Assembly (NCBI GenBank): GCA_000438155.1 | Contig: FR902981.1 | Coordinates: forward strand, 1 to 64,000 | DNA: 64,000 nt | Direction: 5' to 3' | Origin: Firmicutes bacterium CAG:95 | GTDB taxonomy: Bacteria > Bacillota > Clostridia > Lachnospirales > Lachnospiraceae | Shown here: piece after piece, positions 51,991 through 61,734 of the stretch | How the letters are laid out: each line of letters starts with the position of its first letter | How positions within the stretch are numbered: position 1 is the stretch's first letter | Notes under the pieces: generated by a model | Told to the model about the DNA's origin: nothing | The model's input: the letters and a program-made list of their open reading frames with translations, nothing else | The model's database searches: none | Program-made: the position numbers and the translations under genes

Positions 51991-52701
51991 ATGGAAAAAG
52001 AACGCTTGAATAAATATCTGGCATCCTGTGGCGTCTGTTCACGGAGAGATGCAGACAGTCTCATTGATCAGGGACTGGTTACGGTGAATGGAAAACCTGC
52101 AGCCATGGGAATGCGTGTCTCGGCAGAGGACTCCATTTTAGTGCGTGGAAAGAGCATTCATGGAAAGAATGATAAAGTGGTTCTGGCCTATTATAAGCCG
52201 GTGGGAGTAACCTGTACGGAACGGGATCGCTTCGCAGACAGGAAAATTACGGATATGGTAAGGTTCCCGGTGAGAGTGACTTATGCAGGGCGCCTTGACA
52301 AGGATTCGGAAGGACTGATTCTTCTCACGAATGATGGTGAGCTGATTAATGCCATGATGAAGGGGAGTGCCGGACACGAAAAGGAATATATCGTAAAGTT
52401 AAATAAAGAAATTACAGAGGATTTCATTCAAAAGATGGGAGAGGGAGTCTGGCTTCCAGAGTTAAAAATAAAAACCAGACCGTGCAAAGCTGAGCAGATC
52501 GGCAAGTTTACTTTCCGTATCATACTGACTCAGGGAGTCAACAGACAGATACGCAGAATGTCGAAAGCACTTGGGTATGAAGTGAAGGAACTGAAGCGTA
52601 TTCGTGTGGTAAATATCGAACTTGCAAAGTTAAAAAAAGGAGAATATCGGCAGATACTCGGGGCGGAATTACAAGCGTTATACGATGCGGTCTACCAATA
52701 G
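51991..52701 (+). CDS. rluF: RluF-like 23S rRNA/tRNA pseudouridine synthase
   Basis: 236 residues. N-terminal S4 RNA-binding domain (ERLNKYLASCGVCSRRDADS), then the RsuA/RluB/E/F-type catalytic core with GRLDKDSEGLILLTNDG (catalytic Asp in the LDKDSEG loop) and GVNRQIRRMSKALGY. It would convert a uridine of 23S rRNA to pseudouridine. The RluF subgroup is inferred from length and the KPVGVTCT start of the core. Confidence 0.88.
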   Translation: MEKERLNKYLASCGVCSRRDADSLIDQGLVTVNGKPAAMGMRVSAEDSILVRGKSIHGKNDKVVLAYYKPVGVTCTERDRFADRKITDMVRFPVRVTYAGRLDKDSEGLILLTNDGELINAMMKGSAGHEKEYIVKLNKEITEDFIQKMGEGVWLPELKIKTRPCKAEQIGKFTFRIILTQGVNRQIRRMSKALGYEVKELKRIRVVNIELAKLKKGEYRQILGAELQALYDAVYQ

Positions 52702-52926
52702 AAGAGATCTGTGAGGGATTGTGACCCAAGATCTTGTTAGGAAACGACAAATAGAAAAACAGGTTTCATTTTATGAAAAAGAGTAGAAATCGAATGAGAA
52801 CGGGAATTATGAAATAACCGCCTGAAAGTAAAACAGAATGACTTGCAGGAAAACTTGCAAAATTCAGTTTGCATAAGAGATATAATTCTTATTTAAGCTG
52901 AAATATAAAAGAAAGAGATTGCCAAA

Positions 52927-54882
52927 ATGGAAACTAAGAAGAAACGAATTGAAGAGCTTGTCGGAATTTTGAATGAGGCATCTGGTGCCTACTATCAGGG
53001 GCAGGAAGAGAAAATGTCAAATTATGAATGGGATGCCATGTTTGATGAACTGACGGCATTAGAACAGGAAACCGGTTATATTCTTCCGGATAGTCCGACG
53101 CAGAATACCGGAGCAGAGGAAACGGGAGGAAACCGTGAACCGCATGAATTCCCTGCGCTTTCCCTTGCGAAGACCAAGCAGGTCTCCGAGTTGAAAAAGT
53201 GGGCAGAAGGGCGGGATATCTGGCTGTCATGGAAGCTGGATGGTCTGACACTGGTTCTTACCTATGATAAAGGGAAGCTTACGAAGATTGTAACCAGGGG
53301 AAACGGTGCGGTTGGAAATAATATTACTTTTTTAAAAGATGCCATTAAGGGATTCCCCTTAAAGATTTCCTATCAGGGGCATATGGTTGTCCGTGGAGAA
53401 GCAACGATTTCCTATACGGATTTTGAGATGATTAATGATCTGATCGAAGATGATGATGAGAAGTATGCCAATCCGCGAAATCTTGCCTCCGGAACCTTAA
53501 GCCTGGATGATCCGCAGAAGGTAAAGGAACGCTGTGTATATTTCCATGCATTCACGCTGGTTTACCGTGAAGAAGGAATCCGGTCTTTCGGAGAGCAGAT
53601 GGATTATCTGGATAAGGAAGGATTCCTTACAGTTGAACGGGAACGGTGCAATGAGGACAGTCTGGATGAAGTGATTGCACGTTGGACGCATAAGGTTGAG
53701 AGCGGGCAGATGGATATTCCGGTGGATGGACTGGTCATCTGTTATGATGACACCGTGTATGCTGCTACCGGATCGGTAACCGGTCATCATGCGACACGTG
53801 CCGGATTTGCGTTTAAATGGGCGGATGTTTCTGCAACGTCAAAGCTCCGCTATGTAGAATGGTCCTGCGCTGCATCAACAATTTCTCCCGTAGCTGTTTT
53901 TGAACCGGTGCAGTTGGAGGGAACGACGGTGAGCCGTGCTTCCCTTTGTAATATCAGTGAAATGGAGAGACTTGGAATCGGAGAAGAATGCACCCTGGAA
54001 ATTATTAAGGCAAATAAAATTATTCCGAAGTGCATTGCAGTAAAGGAGGCAAAAGGCTCTTTCCACATTCCGGAGACATGTCCTGTATGCGGTGCGCGGA
54101 CGCAGATCCATATCAGCAATAGCGGGACGAAAACACTTCATTGTACGAATCCGGATTGTACCGCCAGGCAGGGAAAGAAATATACCAGGTTTGTAAGCAA
54201 GTCCGGAATGGATATCGATGGCTTATCAATTCAGACTATGCTGCGGTTTATGAACGAAGGATTTGTACATGAATTTGCCGACATTTATCATCTGGGACAG
54301 CATGCTGAAACAATCCGCAATATGGAGGGATTCGGAGATAAATCCTGTGAAAACCTGTTGAATGCGGTTGAAAAGAGCCGGGAAGTGAAAGCGGTGAACT
54401 TCATATATGCGCTCTGTATTCCCATGATCGGCGTCGATGCCGCCAGGAAGATCGTAGGAAGTGTGAGCTTCGGAGGATTCCTTGAGCGGATGAAGAACGG
54501 ACAGGGATTTGAAGATGTTGACGGAATCGGACCGGAAAAGTCTGGTTCTGTCATGGAGTGGTATCAGATTGCGAAGAATAAGGAAGCCCTGGAACACCTT
54601 TTGCAGGAGGTTCGTATTATACAGGGGGAAGTTGTCAGTGCGGAAGGAGGTACCTGTGCCGGGCTTATCTTTGTAATTACCGGTGATGTACACCGGTTTA
54701 AGAACCGTGATGCATTTAAAAGCTATGTGGAGCAGCAGGGAGGAAAGGTGACCGGAAGCGTCAGCGCAAAGACAAACTTCCTTATTAATAATGATTCTGA
54801 GTCCTCTTCAGGCAAGAACAGGAAAGCCAAAGAACTGGGCATTCCGATTCTGACCGAGGATGAGTTCATAGAAAGGTTCTGA
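52927..54882 (+). CDS. ligA: NAD-dependent DNA ligase (LigA family, divergent)
   Basis: 651 residues. Ia-like N-terminus, adenylation domain with SWKLDGLTLV (Lys103 the AMP-accepting lysine), VVRGEATI and VDGLVI, OB fold, four-Cys zinc finger (CPVCG ... CTNPDC), helix-hairpin-helix region (GIGPEKSG) and C-terminal BRCT domain (about 580-651). It seals nicks with NAD+. Several motifs are looser than in housekeeping LigA (KLDG in a WLSWKLDG context, HEFPALSLAKTK for the usual HxxPMLSL), so it may be a second, accessory ligase. Confidence 0.88.
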   Translation: METKKKRIEELVGILNEASGAYYQGQEEKMSNYEWDAMFDELTALEQETGYILPDSPTQNTGAEETGGNREPHEFPALSLAKTKQVSELKKWAEGRDIWLSWKLDGLTLVLTYDKGKLTKIVTRGNGAVGNNITFLKDAIKGFPLKISYQGHMVVRGEATISYTDFEMINDLIEDDDEKYANPRNLASGTLSLDDPQKVKERCVYFHAFTLVYREEGIRSFGEQMDYLDKEGFLTVERERCNEDSLDEVIARWTHKVESGQMDIPVDGLVICYDDTVYAATGSVTGHHATRAGFAFKWADVSATSKLRYVEWSCAASTISPVAVFEPVQLEGTTVSRASLCNISEMERLGIGEECTLEIIKANKIIPKCIAVKEAKGSFHIPETCPVCGARTQIHISNSGTKTLHCTNPDCTARQGKKYTRFVSKSGMDIDGLSIQTMLRFMNEGFVHEFADIYHLGQHAETIRNMEGFGDKSCENLLNAVEKSREVKAVNFIYALCIPMIGVDAARKIVGSVSFGGFLERMKNGQGFEDVDGIGPEKSGSVMEWYQIAKNKEALEHLLQEVRIIQGEVVSAEGGTCAGLIFVITGDVHRFKNRDAFKSYVEQQGGKVTGSVSAKTNFLINNDSESSSGKNRKAKELGIPILTEDEFIERF

Positions 54883-54890
54883 AGGTATTT

Positions 54891-54932
54891 ATCTACTGAT
54901 AAACTGCCAAAGGAGATCTACTGATAAACTGC
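54891..54932. repeat. 17-base direct repeat, two copies
   Basis: ATCTACTGATAAACTGC occurs at 54891-54907 and 54916-54932, each followed by CCAAAG with small changes (period 25). Just after the ligase gene, no function evident. Confidence 0.75.
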
Positions 54933-55035
54933 GCCAAAGCAGAGGTTGTCAAAAGAAGAGAAAAGGACTATGATTAATAGTATCGCATGTCAGAGGTAAT
55001 GACAGCCAATATAACAGGGAAAGGAAATATGTACA

Positions 55036-55941
55036 ATGCCGATTAAAGTACAGAACGCATTACCTGCAAAAGAAATTTTGGAAAATGAGAATATATTTGT
55101 TATGGATGAAAATCGTGCCATGCATCAGGATATTCGTCCCTTAAAGGTCTGCATTCTGAACCTCATGCCAGTGAAGCAGGATACCGAATTGCAGCTGTTA
55201 CGGGCACTGTCCAATACACCGCTGCATGTGGAAGTGACGTTTATGAAGATGAACAGTCATATTTCCCTGAATACGCCGATCCAGCATTTGAATCGCTTTT
55301 ATAATACCTTTGATGAACTAAAGAATAAAAAATATGATGGTATGATTATTACAGGGGCACCAGTGGAGCAGATTCCGTTTGAAGAAGTAGATTACTGGCC
55401 GGAGCTGTGCGAAATTATGGACTGGGCGAAGACGCATGTAACGTCGACCTTTCATATCTGCTGGGGAGCGCAGGCCGGTCTGTATTATCATTATGGATTA
55501 AAGAAGGTATTGCTGCCTAAGAAATTATTCGGGGTATACCATCATAAGGTGATGAACCGCAAGAATCCGCTTGTTCGTGGATTTGATGATTATTTCCTGA
55601 TTCCACACAGCCGTCATACGGCAGTTCTTTCCGAAGATATTCATCAGTGTAAGGAACTGACGGTTCTTGCAGAGTCCGAGGAAGCCGGTGTTCTGCTTTG
55701 CATGAGTGAAGGCGGTAAGGAGATTTATGTCATGGGTCACCCGGAGTATGACCGTTATACACTGCACAAGGAATATGTGCGTGACAAGGAAAAGGGGCTT
55801 CCGATTGATGTGCCGAAGAATTATTATCCGGAGGATGATGATACGCAGAAACCCTGCCTGGAATGGCGTGCACACTGCAACATTTTGTATTCGAACTGGC
55901 TTAATTATTTTGTATATCAGATTACACCGTACGAATTATAA
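55036..55941 (+). CDS. metA: Homoserine O-acyltransferase, acetyl type
   Basis: 301 residues, full MetA length. Catalytic Cys142 ([10 protein letters not shown]), the His in IPHSRHT and the Glu in GHPEYDR are present. Position 111 is Glu ([12 protein letters not shown]); family work links Glu111 to acetyl-CoA and Gly111 to succinyl-CoA, so this should be homoserine O-acetyltransferase feeding methionine synthesis. No S-box or T-box riboswitch was recognised upstream. Confidence 0.9.
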   Translation: MPIKVQNALPAKEILENENIFVMDENRAMHQDIRPLKVCILNLMPVKQDTELQLLRALSNTPLHVEVTFMKMNSHISLNTPIQHLNRFYNTFDELKNKKYDGMIITGAPVEQIPFEEVDYWPELCEIMDWAKTHVTSTFHICWGAQAGLYYHYGLKKVLLPKKLFGVYHHKVMNRKNPLVRGFDDYFLIPHSRHTAVLSEDIHQCKELTVLAESEEAGVLLCMSEGGKEIYVMGHPEYDRYTLHKEYVRDKEKGLPIDVPKNYYPEDDDTQKPCLEWRAHCNILYSNWLNYFVYQITPYEL

Positions 55942-55952
55942 TAACATCAGTG

Positions 55953-55990
55953 AGCAGAATATCTAAGAGAAGAGGTATTCTGCTTTCTTA
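55953..55990 (+). terminator. Terminator after metA
   Basis: AGCAGAATA pairs with TATTCTGCT (14-base loop), followed by TTCTTAATT. Confidence 0.65.
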
Positions 55991-56050
55991 ATTAAAAAAG
56001 ATAAAGACTGTTTAAAGAGCTTTGGTATTACCAAAAAGGAGGGACCGATC

Positions 56051-57025
56051 ATGTGTACAGCAGCAACTTATAAAACAAAAGACTTTTATATGGGAAGAAC
56101 TCTGGATTATGAATTTTCCTATGGAGAACAGATCACGATTACGCCAAGGAAATATCCGTTTGCATTCCGGCATGACGGAATGCCTGATACACACTATGCG
56201 ATCATTGGAATGGCACATGTGGCAGAAGGGTATCCGCTTTATTATGATGCGGTGAATGAAAAGGGACTCGGTATGGCCGGACTTAACTTCGTAGGAAATG
56301 CGGTCTATGCAGAGGTTCAGGATGGAAAGAATAATATAGCACAGTTTGAATTTATTCCGTGGATTTTAAGCCGGTGTGCAGATCTGAAGGAAGCAAAAGA
56401 AACACTTGCTGACATGAATCTTGTGGGAACTCCGTTCAGTGAGCAGTTCCCTACAGCACAGCTTCACTGGATTATAGCAGATGCGACGGGAGCCGTTGTG
56501 GTTGAATCTGTGAGAGACGGTCTGAAGGTATATGATAATCCGGTTGGAGTGCTTACGAATAATCCACCTTTTGAAATGCAGATTTTTAATCTGAATAATT
56601 ACATGCATCTTTCGGAAAAACAACCGGAGAATCATTTTGCAAAGGAGGTTCCGCTGCAGGCCTACAGCAGAGGTATGGGAGCATTGGGAATGCCGGGGGA
56701 TCTGTCATCCATGTCCCGGTTTGTACGTGTGGCGTATACAAGAATGCATGCAGTATCTGGAAAGGGAGAGGAGGACAGTGTCGGACAGTTCTTTCATATT
56801 CTGGGATCGGTAGAACAACAGAGGGGGTGCTGTGAGGTGACGGACGGAAAATATGAAATCACGATCTATACCTCCTGCATGAATGCTTCCAGGGGAATTT
56901 ATTATTACACCACTTACCAGAATCATCAGATTACGGCAGTGGACATGCACAGGGAAGATCTGGACGCAGAAGAATTGATCTGTTATCCGATGAAAGATGA
57001 AGAAACGTTTGTATATCAGAATTAA
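56051..57025 (+). CDS. bsh: Bile salt hydrolase (choloylglycine hydrolase family)
   Basis: 324 residues, standard length. N-terminal nucleophile Cys2 (MCTAATY), Arg16 and Asp19 (GRTLDYE), Asn79 (AGLNFVGNA), Asn170/171 (VLTNNPPFE) and Arg in MSRFVRVAY (223/226) make the Ntn-hydrolase site complete. The AAGGAGGG start is strong. It would release amino acids from conjugated bile acids in the gut and has its own terminator. Penicillin V acylases share the fold; the residues around Asn79 favour bile salts. Confidence 0.9.
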   Translation: MCTAATYKTKDFYMGRTLDYEFSYGEQITITPRKYPFAFRHDGMPDTHYAIIGMAHVAEGYPLYYDAVNEKGLGMAGLNFVGNAVYAEVQDGKNNIAQFEFIPWILSRCADLKEAKETLADMNLVGTPFSEQFPTAQLHWIIADATGAVVVESVRDGLKVYDNPVGVLTNNPPFEMQIFNLNNYMHLSEKQPENHFAKEVPLQAYSRGMGALGMPGDLSSMSRFVRVAYTRMHAVSGKGEEDSVGQFFHILGSVEQQRGCCEVTDGKYEITIYTSCMNASRGIYYYTTYQNHQITAVDMHREDLDAEELICYPMKDEETFVYQN

Positions 57026-57061
57026 TCGAATCCCTTGAGAAATATAATAAATAAGAATGTT

Positions 57062-57089
57062 AAAAACCGTGGCGGGAGCCACGGTTTTT
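57062..57089. terminator. Bidirectional terminator between convergent genes
   Basis: AAAAACCGTGGC pairs perfectly with GCCACGGTTTTT around GGGA; T runs both ways. It serves the bile salt hydrolase and the HTH gene on the other strand. Confidence 0.9.
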
Positions 57090-57563
57090 CTAATCACGCT
57101 TTTCATCAGGTACATGCGGACGTTTGTGGGATTTTAATTTCATAAAGTCCAGAATGTCTTCTTTGTCACGCAGATCCAGTAACTGAAAATAATATAAGAG
57201 CAGACGTTCATCACGATTGAGGTATTTCAATTTGTTACGAATTTGTGGATCGTTGGTATATTCAACAAATGCCTCGATTTCATCAGGACAATTCATGTTC
57301 GTTGGTTGTATGGTTCGTGCAAAATCCATATTAATATTATAGGTGACTACTAAATTTAAAAGGTTCTCCACCGGAATTCCATATAATTTGGCAAGATTGT
57401 ACAGGGAATTAACAGGTGGAGTGATCCGCCCGGTTTCGTAATGTGAGTATGTCTGACGCGTAATGTTTAAGTGCGATGCAACAAACTCCTGGGAATAGTT
57501 GCAGGATTTACGCAGTTCTTTCAGATATTGTTCTAATGTTCGGTTTTTATTTCCTGTGATCAT
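57090..57563 (-). CDS. HTH XRE-family regulator next to the capsule locus
   Basis: 157 residues from the ATG at 57563, after AAAGGAAA; longer in-frame extensions upstream have no ribosome site and cover the promoter region. The helix-turn-helix is at the start (YSQEFVASHLNITRQTYSHY), followed by a helical C-terminus (EERLLLYYF-like RDERLLLYYFQLLDLRDKED). Divergent from cpsB, it probably controls capsule expression. Confidence 0.85.
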   Translation of the reverse strand: MITGNKNRTLEQYLKELRKSCNYSQEFVASHLNITRQTYSHYETGRITPPVNSLYNLAKLYGIPVENLLNLVVTYNINMDFARTIQPTNMNCPDEIEAFVEYTNDPQIRNKLKYLNRDERLLLYYFQLLDLRDKEDILDFMKLKSHKRPHVPDEKRD

Positions 57564-57809
57564 CCACTTTCCTTTCTGTAGATTTCTGCCGGCCCATCGG
57601 GGCTCAATGTTATGATATGTATAGATTCCAAACCTCTTGATCTCTATAGTATCCGAAAATGCCCCTCTAAAACATACAAAAAGCACAATAAATATCAAGA
57701 AAAAAGAAAATGCACTATAAAAAGTGTATAAATTTTCGTGAGAGGATAAAATTGAACATAATTTATAAGATTTTATCGTAATAGAATTTATTTTCATGCA
57801 AAATATGTC

Positions 57810-57838
57810 TTGAAAATATATTATTAATAGCATAATAC
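57810..57838 (+). promoter_or_regulatory. Promoter of the capsule operon
   Basis: TTGAAA, 17 bases, TAATAC, ending 55 bases before the cpsB start. It lies in the 330-base divergent region (57564-57892), which is AT-rich and shows no other clear site. Confidence 0.55.
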
Positions 57839-57892
57839 ATTATGGAAAGATATTAAAAATAGTATACATATAAAAGGGAAAAGGATGAAAAT

Positions 57893-58615
57893 ATGGATCT
57901 GATTGATATTCATTGCCATATTTTGCCTGGGGCTGATGATGGATCCAAGTCTATGGAGGAAAGTCTTGCAATGTTACGGATTGCACAGCAAAATGCTATC
58001 CGTACTATCATTGTGACACCACATAATAAACCTGGACGACACAATATTCACATCCCCAGTATGAATGTCTATATTAAACAACTACAGGAGCAGATGGGCA
58101 GAGCCGGATTGTCAATTGAACTAATCGGAGGAAATGAGCTCTATTATCGTATGGAACTTGCACAGGAGCTGCATGGCGGCGTGGCAAGGACGATGGCGGA
58201 TTCCAGATATGTACTTTTGGAATTTGGACCAATGGATGATTACGATTATCTGCGTAATGGTGTCTATGACCTTTTGTCTGAAGGTTATTTCCCGATTATA
58301 GCACATGTGGAGCGATATCAGTGCCTGGCAGATCATGTTGAACGTATCAAAGATCTGACAGGAATGGGCGCGTATATTCAGGTGAATGCCGGAAGTGTAA
58401 TGGGTAATGTGGGGTTTGGAATGAAGAGCTTTACACGAAAGCTGTTAAAGCAGGAGCTGGTACATTTTGTGGCAACAGATGCACATGACACGAAGAAACG
58501 GGCACCGGAATTAAAGAAATGTGCGGATTATATTGTTCACAAATATGGGAATCAATATGCTGAGGATATTTTTGTGAATAATCCGGAACATGTTATACGA
58601 AATGAGATTCTCTGA
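57893..58615 (+). CDS. cpsB: CpsB/CapC-type tyrosine-protein phosphatase
   Basis: 240 residues of the PHP fold: DIHCHILPGADDGSKS (metal His), GGNELYYR, IAHVERYQCL and FVATDAHDTKKR. It removes phosphate from the tyrosine cluster of the partner kinase (at 59479) and so sets capsule chain length or amount. First gene of the locus, after AAAAGGA. Confidence 0.92.
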   Translation: MDLIDIHCHILPGADDGSKSMEESLAMLRIAQQNAIRTIIVTPHNKPGRHNIHIPSMNVYIKQLQEQMGRAGLSIELIGGNELYYRMELAQELHGGVARTMADSRYVLLEFGPMDDYDYLRNGVYDLLSEGYFPIIAHVERYQCLADHVERIKDLTGMGAYIQVNAGSVMGNVGFGMKSFTRKLLKQELVHFVATDAHDTKKRAPELKKCADYIVHKYGNQYAEDIFVNNPEHVIRNEIL

Positions 58616-58662
58616 TGAATCCTGTCAGATGATTAATGTGAGAAATTACCAAGGAGAACTTC

Positions 58663-59397
58663 ATGGAAAATCAAAATGAACGTGATGAAATAGAAATTGA
58701 TCTTGTGGAGTTGTTTTATGTCCTGTGGGGACATGTGTGGCTGATCTTAAGTATCGGTCTTTTTTGTGCGCTCAGCTGTTTTGCTCTAAGCAAGTTCGTA
58801 ATTGCTCCGACGTATAAGTCTACAACCAAAATATATATTTTAAATAAGAGCGACAGTTCTTCTGTTACCTACAGTGACGTGCAGATGGGGACACAGCTTA
58901 CGAAGGATTATACGGAGCTGATCAACAGCCGTTATGTATTGGAGGCTGTGATTCAGGAGCTTGGTTTAAATATGGAATACAAAGATCTGCTTAAGAAGAT
59001 CGATGTAACAACGCCGAGTGATACGCGAATCGTTTCGATTACCGTAGAGGATCACGATCCGGTGCAGGCAATGAATATAGCGAATTCTGTAAGAGAAAAT
59101 GCAAGCACCCATATTCAGAATGTTATGGACATTGACGCAGTTAATGTAGCAGAGACGGCCAATATGCCAACCGAAAAGGCATCCCCGGGCTGCTCAAAAT
59201 GGGCACTTATCGGAGGACTGCTTGGATGTCTTGGAATCAGTGCAATAATTCTGATTCGTTATCTCATGGATGATACGATCAAGTCGTCGGATGATATTGA
59301 GAAGTATCTGGGCTTAAGCACACTGGCACTGATTCCCATGAAGGAAGATGAGGTCAATTCCAAAAAGAAAAAGAAGAAGCATAAACAGAGTAAGTAA
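58663..59397 (+). CDS. cpsC: Wzz/CpsC-type polysaccharide co-polymerase
   Basis: 244 residues. Two membrane segments (about 23-45 and 180-203) enclose an outer region with PTYKSTTKIYILNKSDSSSV, the Wzz signature. The Lys-rich end (SKKKKKKHKQSK) is cytosolic. It is the membrane adaptor that activates CpsD, which is encoded separately, as usual in Firmicutes. Starts after AAGGAG. Confidence 0.9.
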   Translation: MENQNERDEIEIDLVELFYVLWGHVWLILSIGLFCALSCFALSKFVIAPTYKSTTKIYILNKSDSSSVTYSDVQMGTQLTKDYTELINSRYVLEAVIQELGLNMEYKDLLKKIDVTTPSDTRIVSITVEDHDPVQAMNIANSVRENASTHIQNVMDIDAVNVAETANMPTEKASPGCSKWALIGGLLGCLGISAIILIRYLMDDTIKSSDDIEKYLGLSTLALIPMKEDEVNSKKKKKKHKQSK

Positions 59398-59478
59398 GGT
59401 GTTAAGGAATAACGGGATGATCCCGGATGGGATCACGAAGGAAACATAGAGAAGCACGGGAAGATAAGGAGAATGACC

Positions 59479-60393
59479 ATGGATGAGTTAACCATGCAGC
59501 ATGTATCTTTACGATTTGATAAATCTGAGGATTACCGGATTAAAGAAGCATTCAAAACATTGCGCACCAACATTGAATTCAGCGGTGCAGACTTAAAGGT
59601 AATCGCCGTAACCAGCTGTACTCCGAATGAAGGAAAAAGCTCGGTTGCCATGGAACTTGCCAAAGCTTTTGCAGAGGCAGGAAAACGGACACTGCTTATC
59701 GATGCCGATATGCGTAAGTCTGTATTAGTAGGGAGATACAAAACAGGTGCAGTGCGCCTGGGTTTGACTCACATTCTGGTGGGACGGGAGAAACTGAGTG
59801 ATGTGATCTGTAAAACAAACTTCCCCAAGTTGTACATGATTTTTGCAGGCCCCGTTCCACCTAACCCCAGTGAGCTTCTTGGCGGAGAAAATTTTGAACG
59901 CCTGATTAATAAAGCAAAGCAGCTGTTTGATTATGTGATTGTGGATACTCCACCGCTTGGGAGTGTAATTGATGCAGCAGTTGCTGCCAAGAAGTGTGAT
60001 GGAACCATTCTTGTTATTGAGAACAATGCGATCAGTTATAAATTTGCACAAAATGTAAAAGCACAGCTTGACAAGACAGAAAGCCGTATCCTGGGTGTCG
60101 TTCTTAACAAGGTGGATATGAGTACGAAGAGCTATGGTCATTATGGTAAATACTATGGCAAATATTATGGAAAATATTACGGACAATACGGAAATGAAGG
60201 CGGACATGCGAAGACAACAGATCTGAGCAGGCAGGGAGCGGAAGAAGCCGGAGCAGAAGCAGGAATGCGTGCTTCAAGAAAATTAACCGAGAAGCGTCCG
60301 ATGGATTCGACAGTAGAAGAAAGTGCAGAATCGGATCTGAATCTGGATGAGATGCTGGATAGAGGTTCTGACTTAGAAGAGATAAATTTGTAG
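59479..60393 (+). CDS. cpsD: CpsD-type bacterial tyrosine kinase
   Basis: 304 residues from the ATG at 59479, seven bases after AAGGAG. Walker A TPNEGKSSVAM, Walker A' TLLIDADMRKS and Walker B YVIVDTPPLG. The substrate tyrosine cluster YGHYGKYYGKYYGKYYGQYG lies at about 217-237. Unusually, some 65 further residues, acidic and Ala/Glu rich, follow the cluster, which in most CpsD proteins is at the very end. It phosphorylates itself and controls polymer export with CpsB and CpsC. Confidence 0.92.
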   Translation: MDELTMQHVSLRFDKSEDYRIKEAFKTLRTNIEFSGADLKVIAVTSCTPNEGKSSVAMELAKAFAEAGKRTLLIDADMRKSVLVGRYKTGAVRLGLTHILVGREKLSDVICKTNFPKLYMIFAGPVPPNPSELLGGENFERLINKAKQLFDYVIVDTPPLGSVIDAAVAAKKCDGTILVIENNAISYKFAQNVKAQLDKTESRILGVVLNKVDMSTKSYGHYGKYYGKYYGKYYGQYGNEGGHAKTTDLSRQGAEEAGAEAGMRASRKLTEKRPMDSTVEESAESDLNLDEMLDRGSDLEEINL

Positions 60394-60478
60394 TCTGAAC
60401 TGATTTGAAAAGATGCGCGAACAGTATATGCTGTCGGAAAAATTACAGCCGGAATAAATGTGACAGAGGAATAAAAGT

Positions 60479-61372
60479 ATGAAAGACAGTGGAAAATGGG
60501 CAGTTGTTTTTACCGTTTTAAATATCATATTGATTACCGTTTGTGTGGTGCTGCTGCTTAATAAGGACAGGAAACCGCCGGTAATTTCTTTTTCCGGAAA
60601 TGACCTGATTTATTACAGTGGCATTGACAATGAGAAGCTTCTGCAGGGAGTGGGCGCTGTAGATGCCAAGGACGGAGATGTCACAGACCGGATCGTAGTA
60701 GAAAAGATTGTTCAGAATAAGAATGAAAACCGAGCCATTGTTTATTATGCGGTAACGGATCTTGACGGAAATGCGGCGAAAGCATCCAGAGTGTTTGAAG
60801 CAGTAAACGAAGCTACCGGAGATGCTATGAAGGATATCGGAATGGCAGGATTTGACGGAGACATGGATGGATCGCTTCCGGGTGAGCCGGAGACTTTGGA
60901 ACCTGCAGATGCACAGGAAGAAGAACTACAGGCCACAGCAAATGCAGAAGATACGTCGGAAGAGGATACAGAAGCTGAAAGTTCTCCTTCCGTATCACCG
61001 ACACCGGATATAGAGGAACAACGCCGTAAAGAGCAGGAAGAGGCGGACCGGAAGGCACAGGAAGAGGAAGAGCAAAGACAACAGGAAGAAGCGAGGAGAC
61101 GGCAGGAGGAGGAAGCTGCTGCCAAGGCCGGAAATCCGAAAATTATCTTAAAGAGTACTACCGTAAATGCGACCGCCGGGCAGCTTCCGGCATGGATTGA
61201 TGCGGTTGGGAGCTTTCAGGATGATAAGGATGGATATGAGACGTTATTTAAGAATCTGAAGGCGTCCAAATATGATGTCAATGCCAGGGGAGATCATGCC
61301 GTAACGCTGACGACGACAGACTCTGATGGGAATGTGTCGGATCCGGTGAGTGTGACGGTGCATGTGAAGTGA
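60479..61372 (+). CDS. Membrane-anchored protein with Ig-like domains
   Basis: 297 residues. Signal anchor (about 8-27), a DUF5011/cadherin-like domain (about 33-108; GVGAVDAKDGDVTDRI), an acidic linker, a charged coiled coil (about 180-215; EEQRRKEQEEADRKAQEEEE) and a second Ig-like domain (about 220-297). It sits in the capsule locus between the kinase and an LCP protein. Probably a wall or polymer scaffold on the outside. Confidence 0.7.
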   Translation: MKDSGKWAVVFTVLNIILITVCVVLLLNKDRKPPVISFSGNDLIYYSGIDNEKLLQGVGAVDAKDGDVTDRIVVEKIVQNKNENRAIVYYAVTDLDGNAAKASRVFEAVNEATGDAMKDIGMAGFDGDMDGSLPGEPETLEPADAQEEELQATANAEDTSEEDTEAESSPSVSPTPDIEEQRRKEQEEADRKAQEEEEQRQQEEARRRQEEEAAAKAGNPKIILKSTTVNATAGQLPAWIDAVGSFQDDKDGYETLFKNLKASKYDVNARGDHAVTLTTTDSDGNVSDPVSVTVHVK

Positions 61373-61410
61373 TTGATTGGACGGATATTGAGTGCCGGAC
61401 GGACGCTCAA

Positions 61411-61582
61411 CCGACGGAATATCAACGCAGACACGCGGCGTTTCCTACTCGGCTCGTGCGTCGATTAACCGGCAGTCGCGCAAACTCGTCCTCCGGACTC
61501 AGACAGTGCGTTTGGTGCCGGTAACTGGCACAAGCCTCCTGACGGAAGCCTTGCGAAAGGTCTGCTTGTGATATTTCGTCGG
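61411..61582. repeat. GC-rich palindromic intergenic element
   Basis: 172 bases, strikingly GC-rich compared with its surroundings. Ends CCGACGGAATATCA and TGATATTTCGTCGG are near-perfect inverted repeats, extended by CAGAC/GTCTG. Inside is GTGCCGGTAACTGGCAC and several CG-rich stems. No gene. It fills much of the 360-base gap between the Ig-like gene and the LCP gene; the rest (61583-61734) shows nothing clear. Confidence 0.7.
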
Positions 61583-61734
61583 TAGAGCTGAGTGTGGAAG
61601 AATGGACTTAATGGAAGAAAAAATGCCAGTTGAAGAATAATAGTTAGTGGATAGCAATTAATGAATAACAGAATGGATCCTTGGATGATGAGTAAGAACA
61701 TAAGAGTTCATCCGGGATAAAAGGGTAAAAAGTA

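Noticed and set aside
54883..55035. S-box or T-box riboswitch upstream of metA
   Set aside because: No conserved core motifs; only a 17-base direct repeat is present.
60745..61125. Ser-rich open frame on the minus strand
   Set aside because: It is the complement of the Glu/Ala-rich linker and coiled coil of the Ig-like protein and not a gene.
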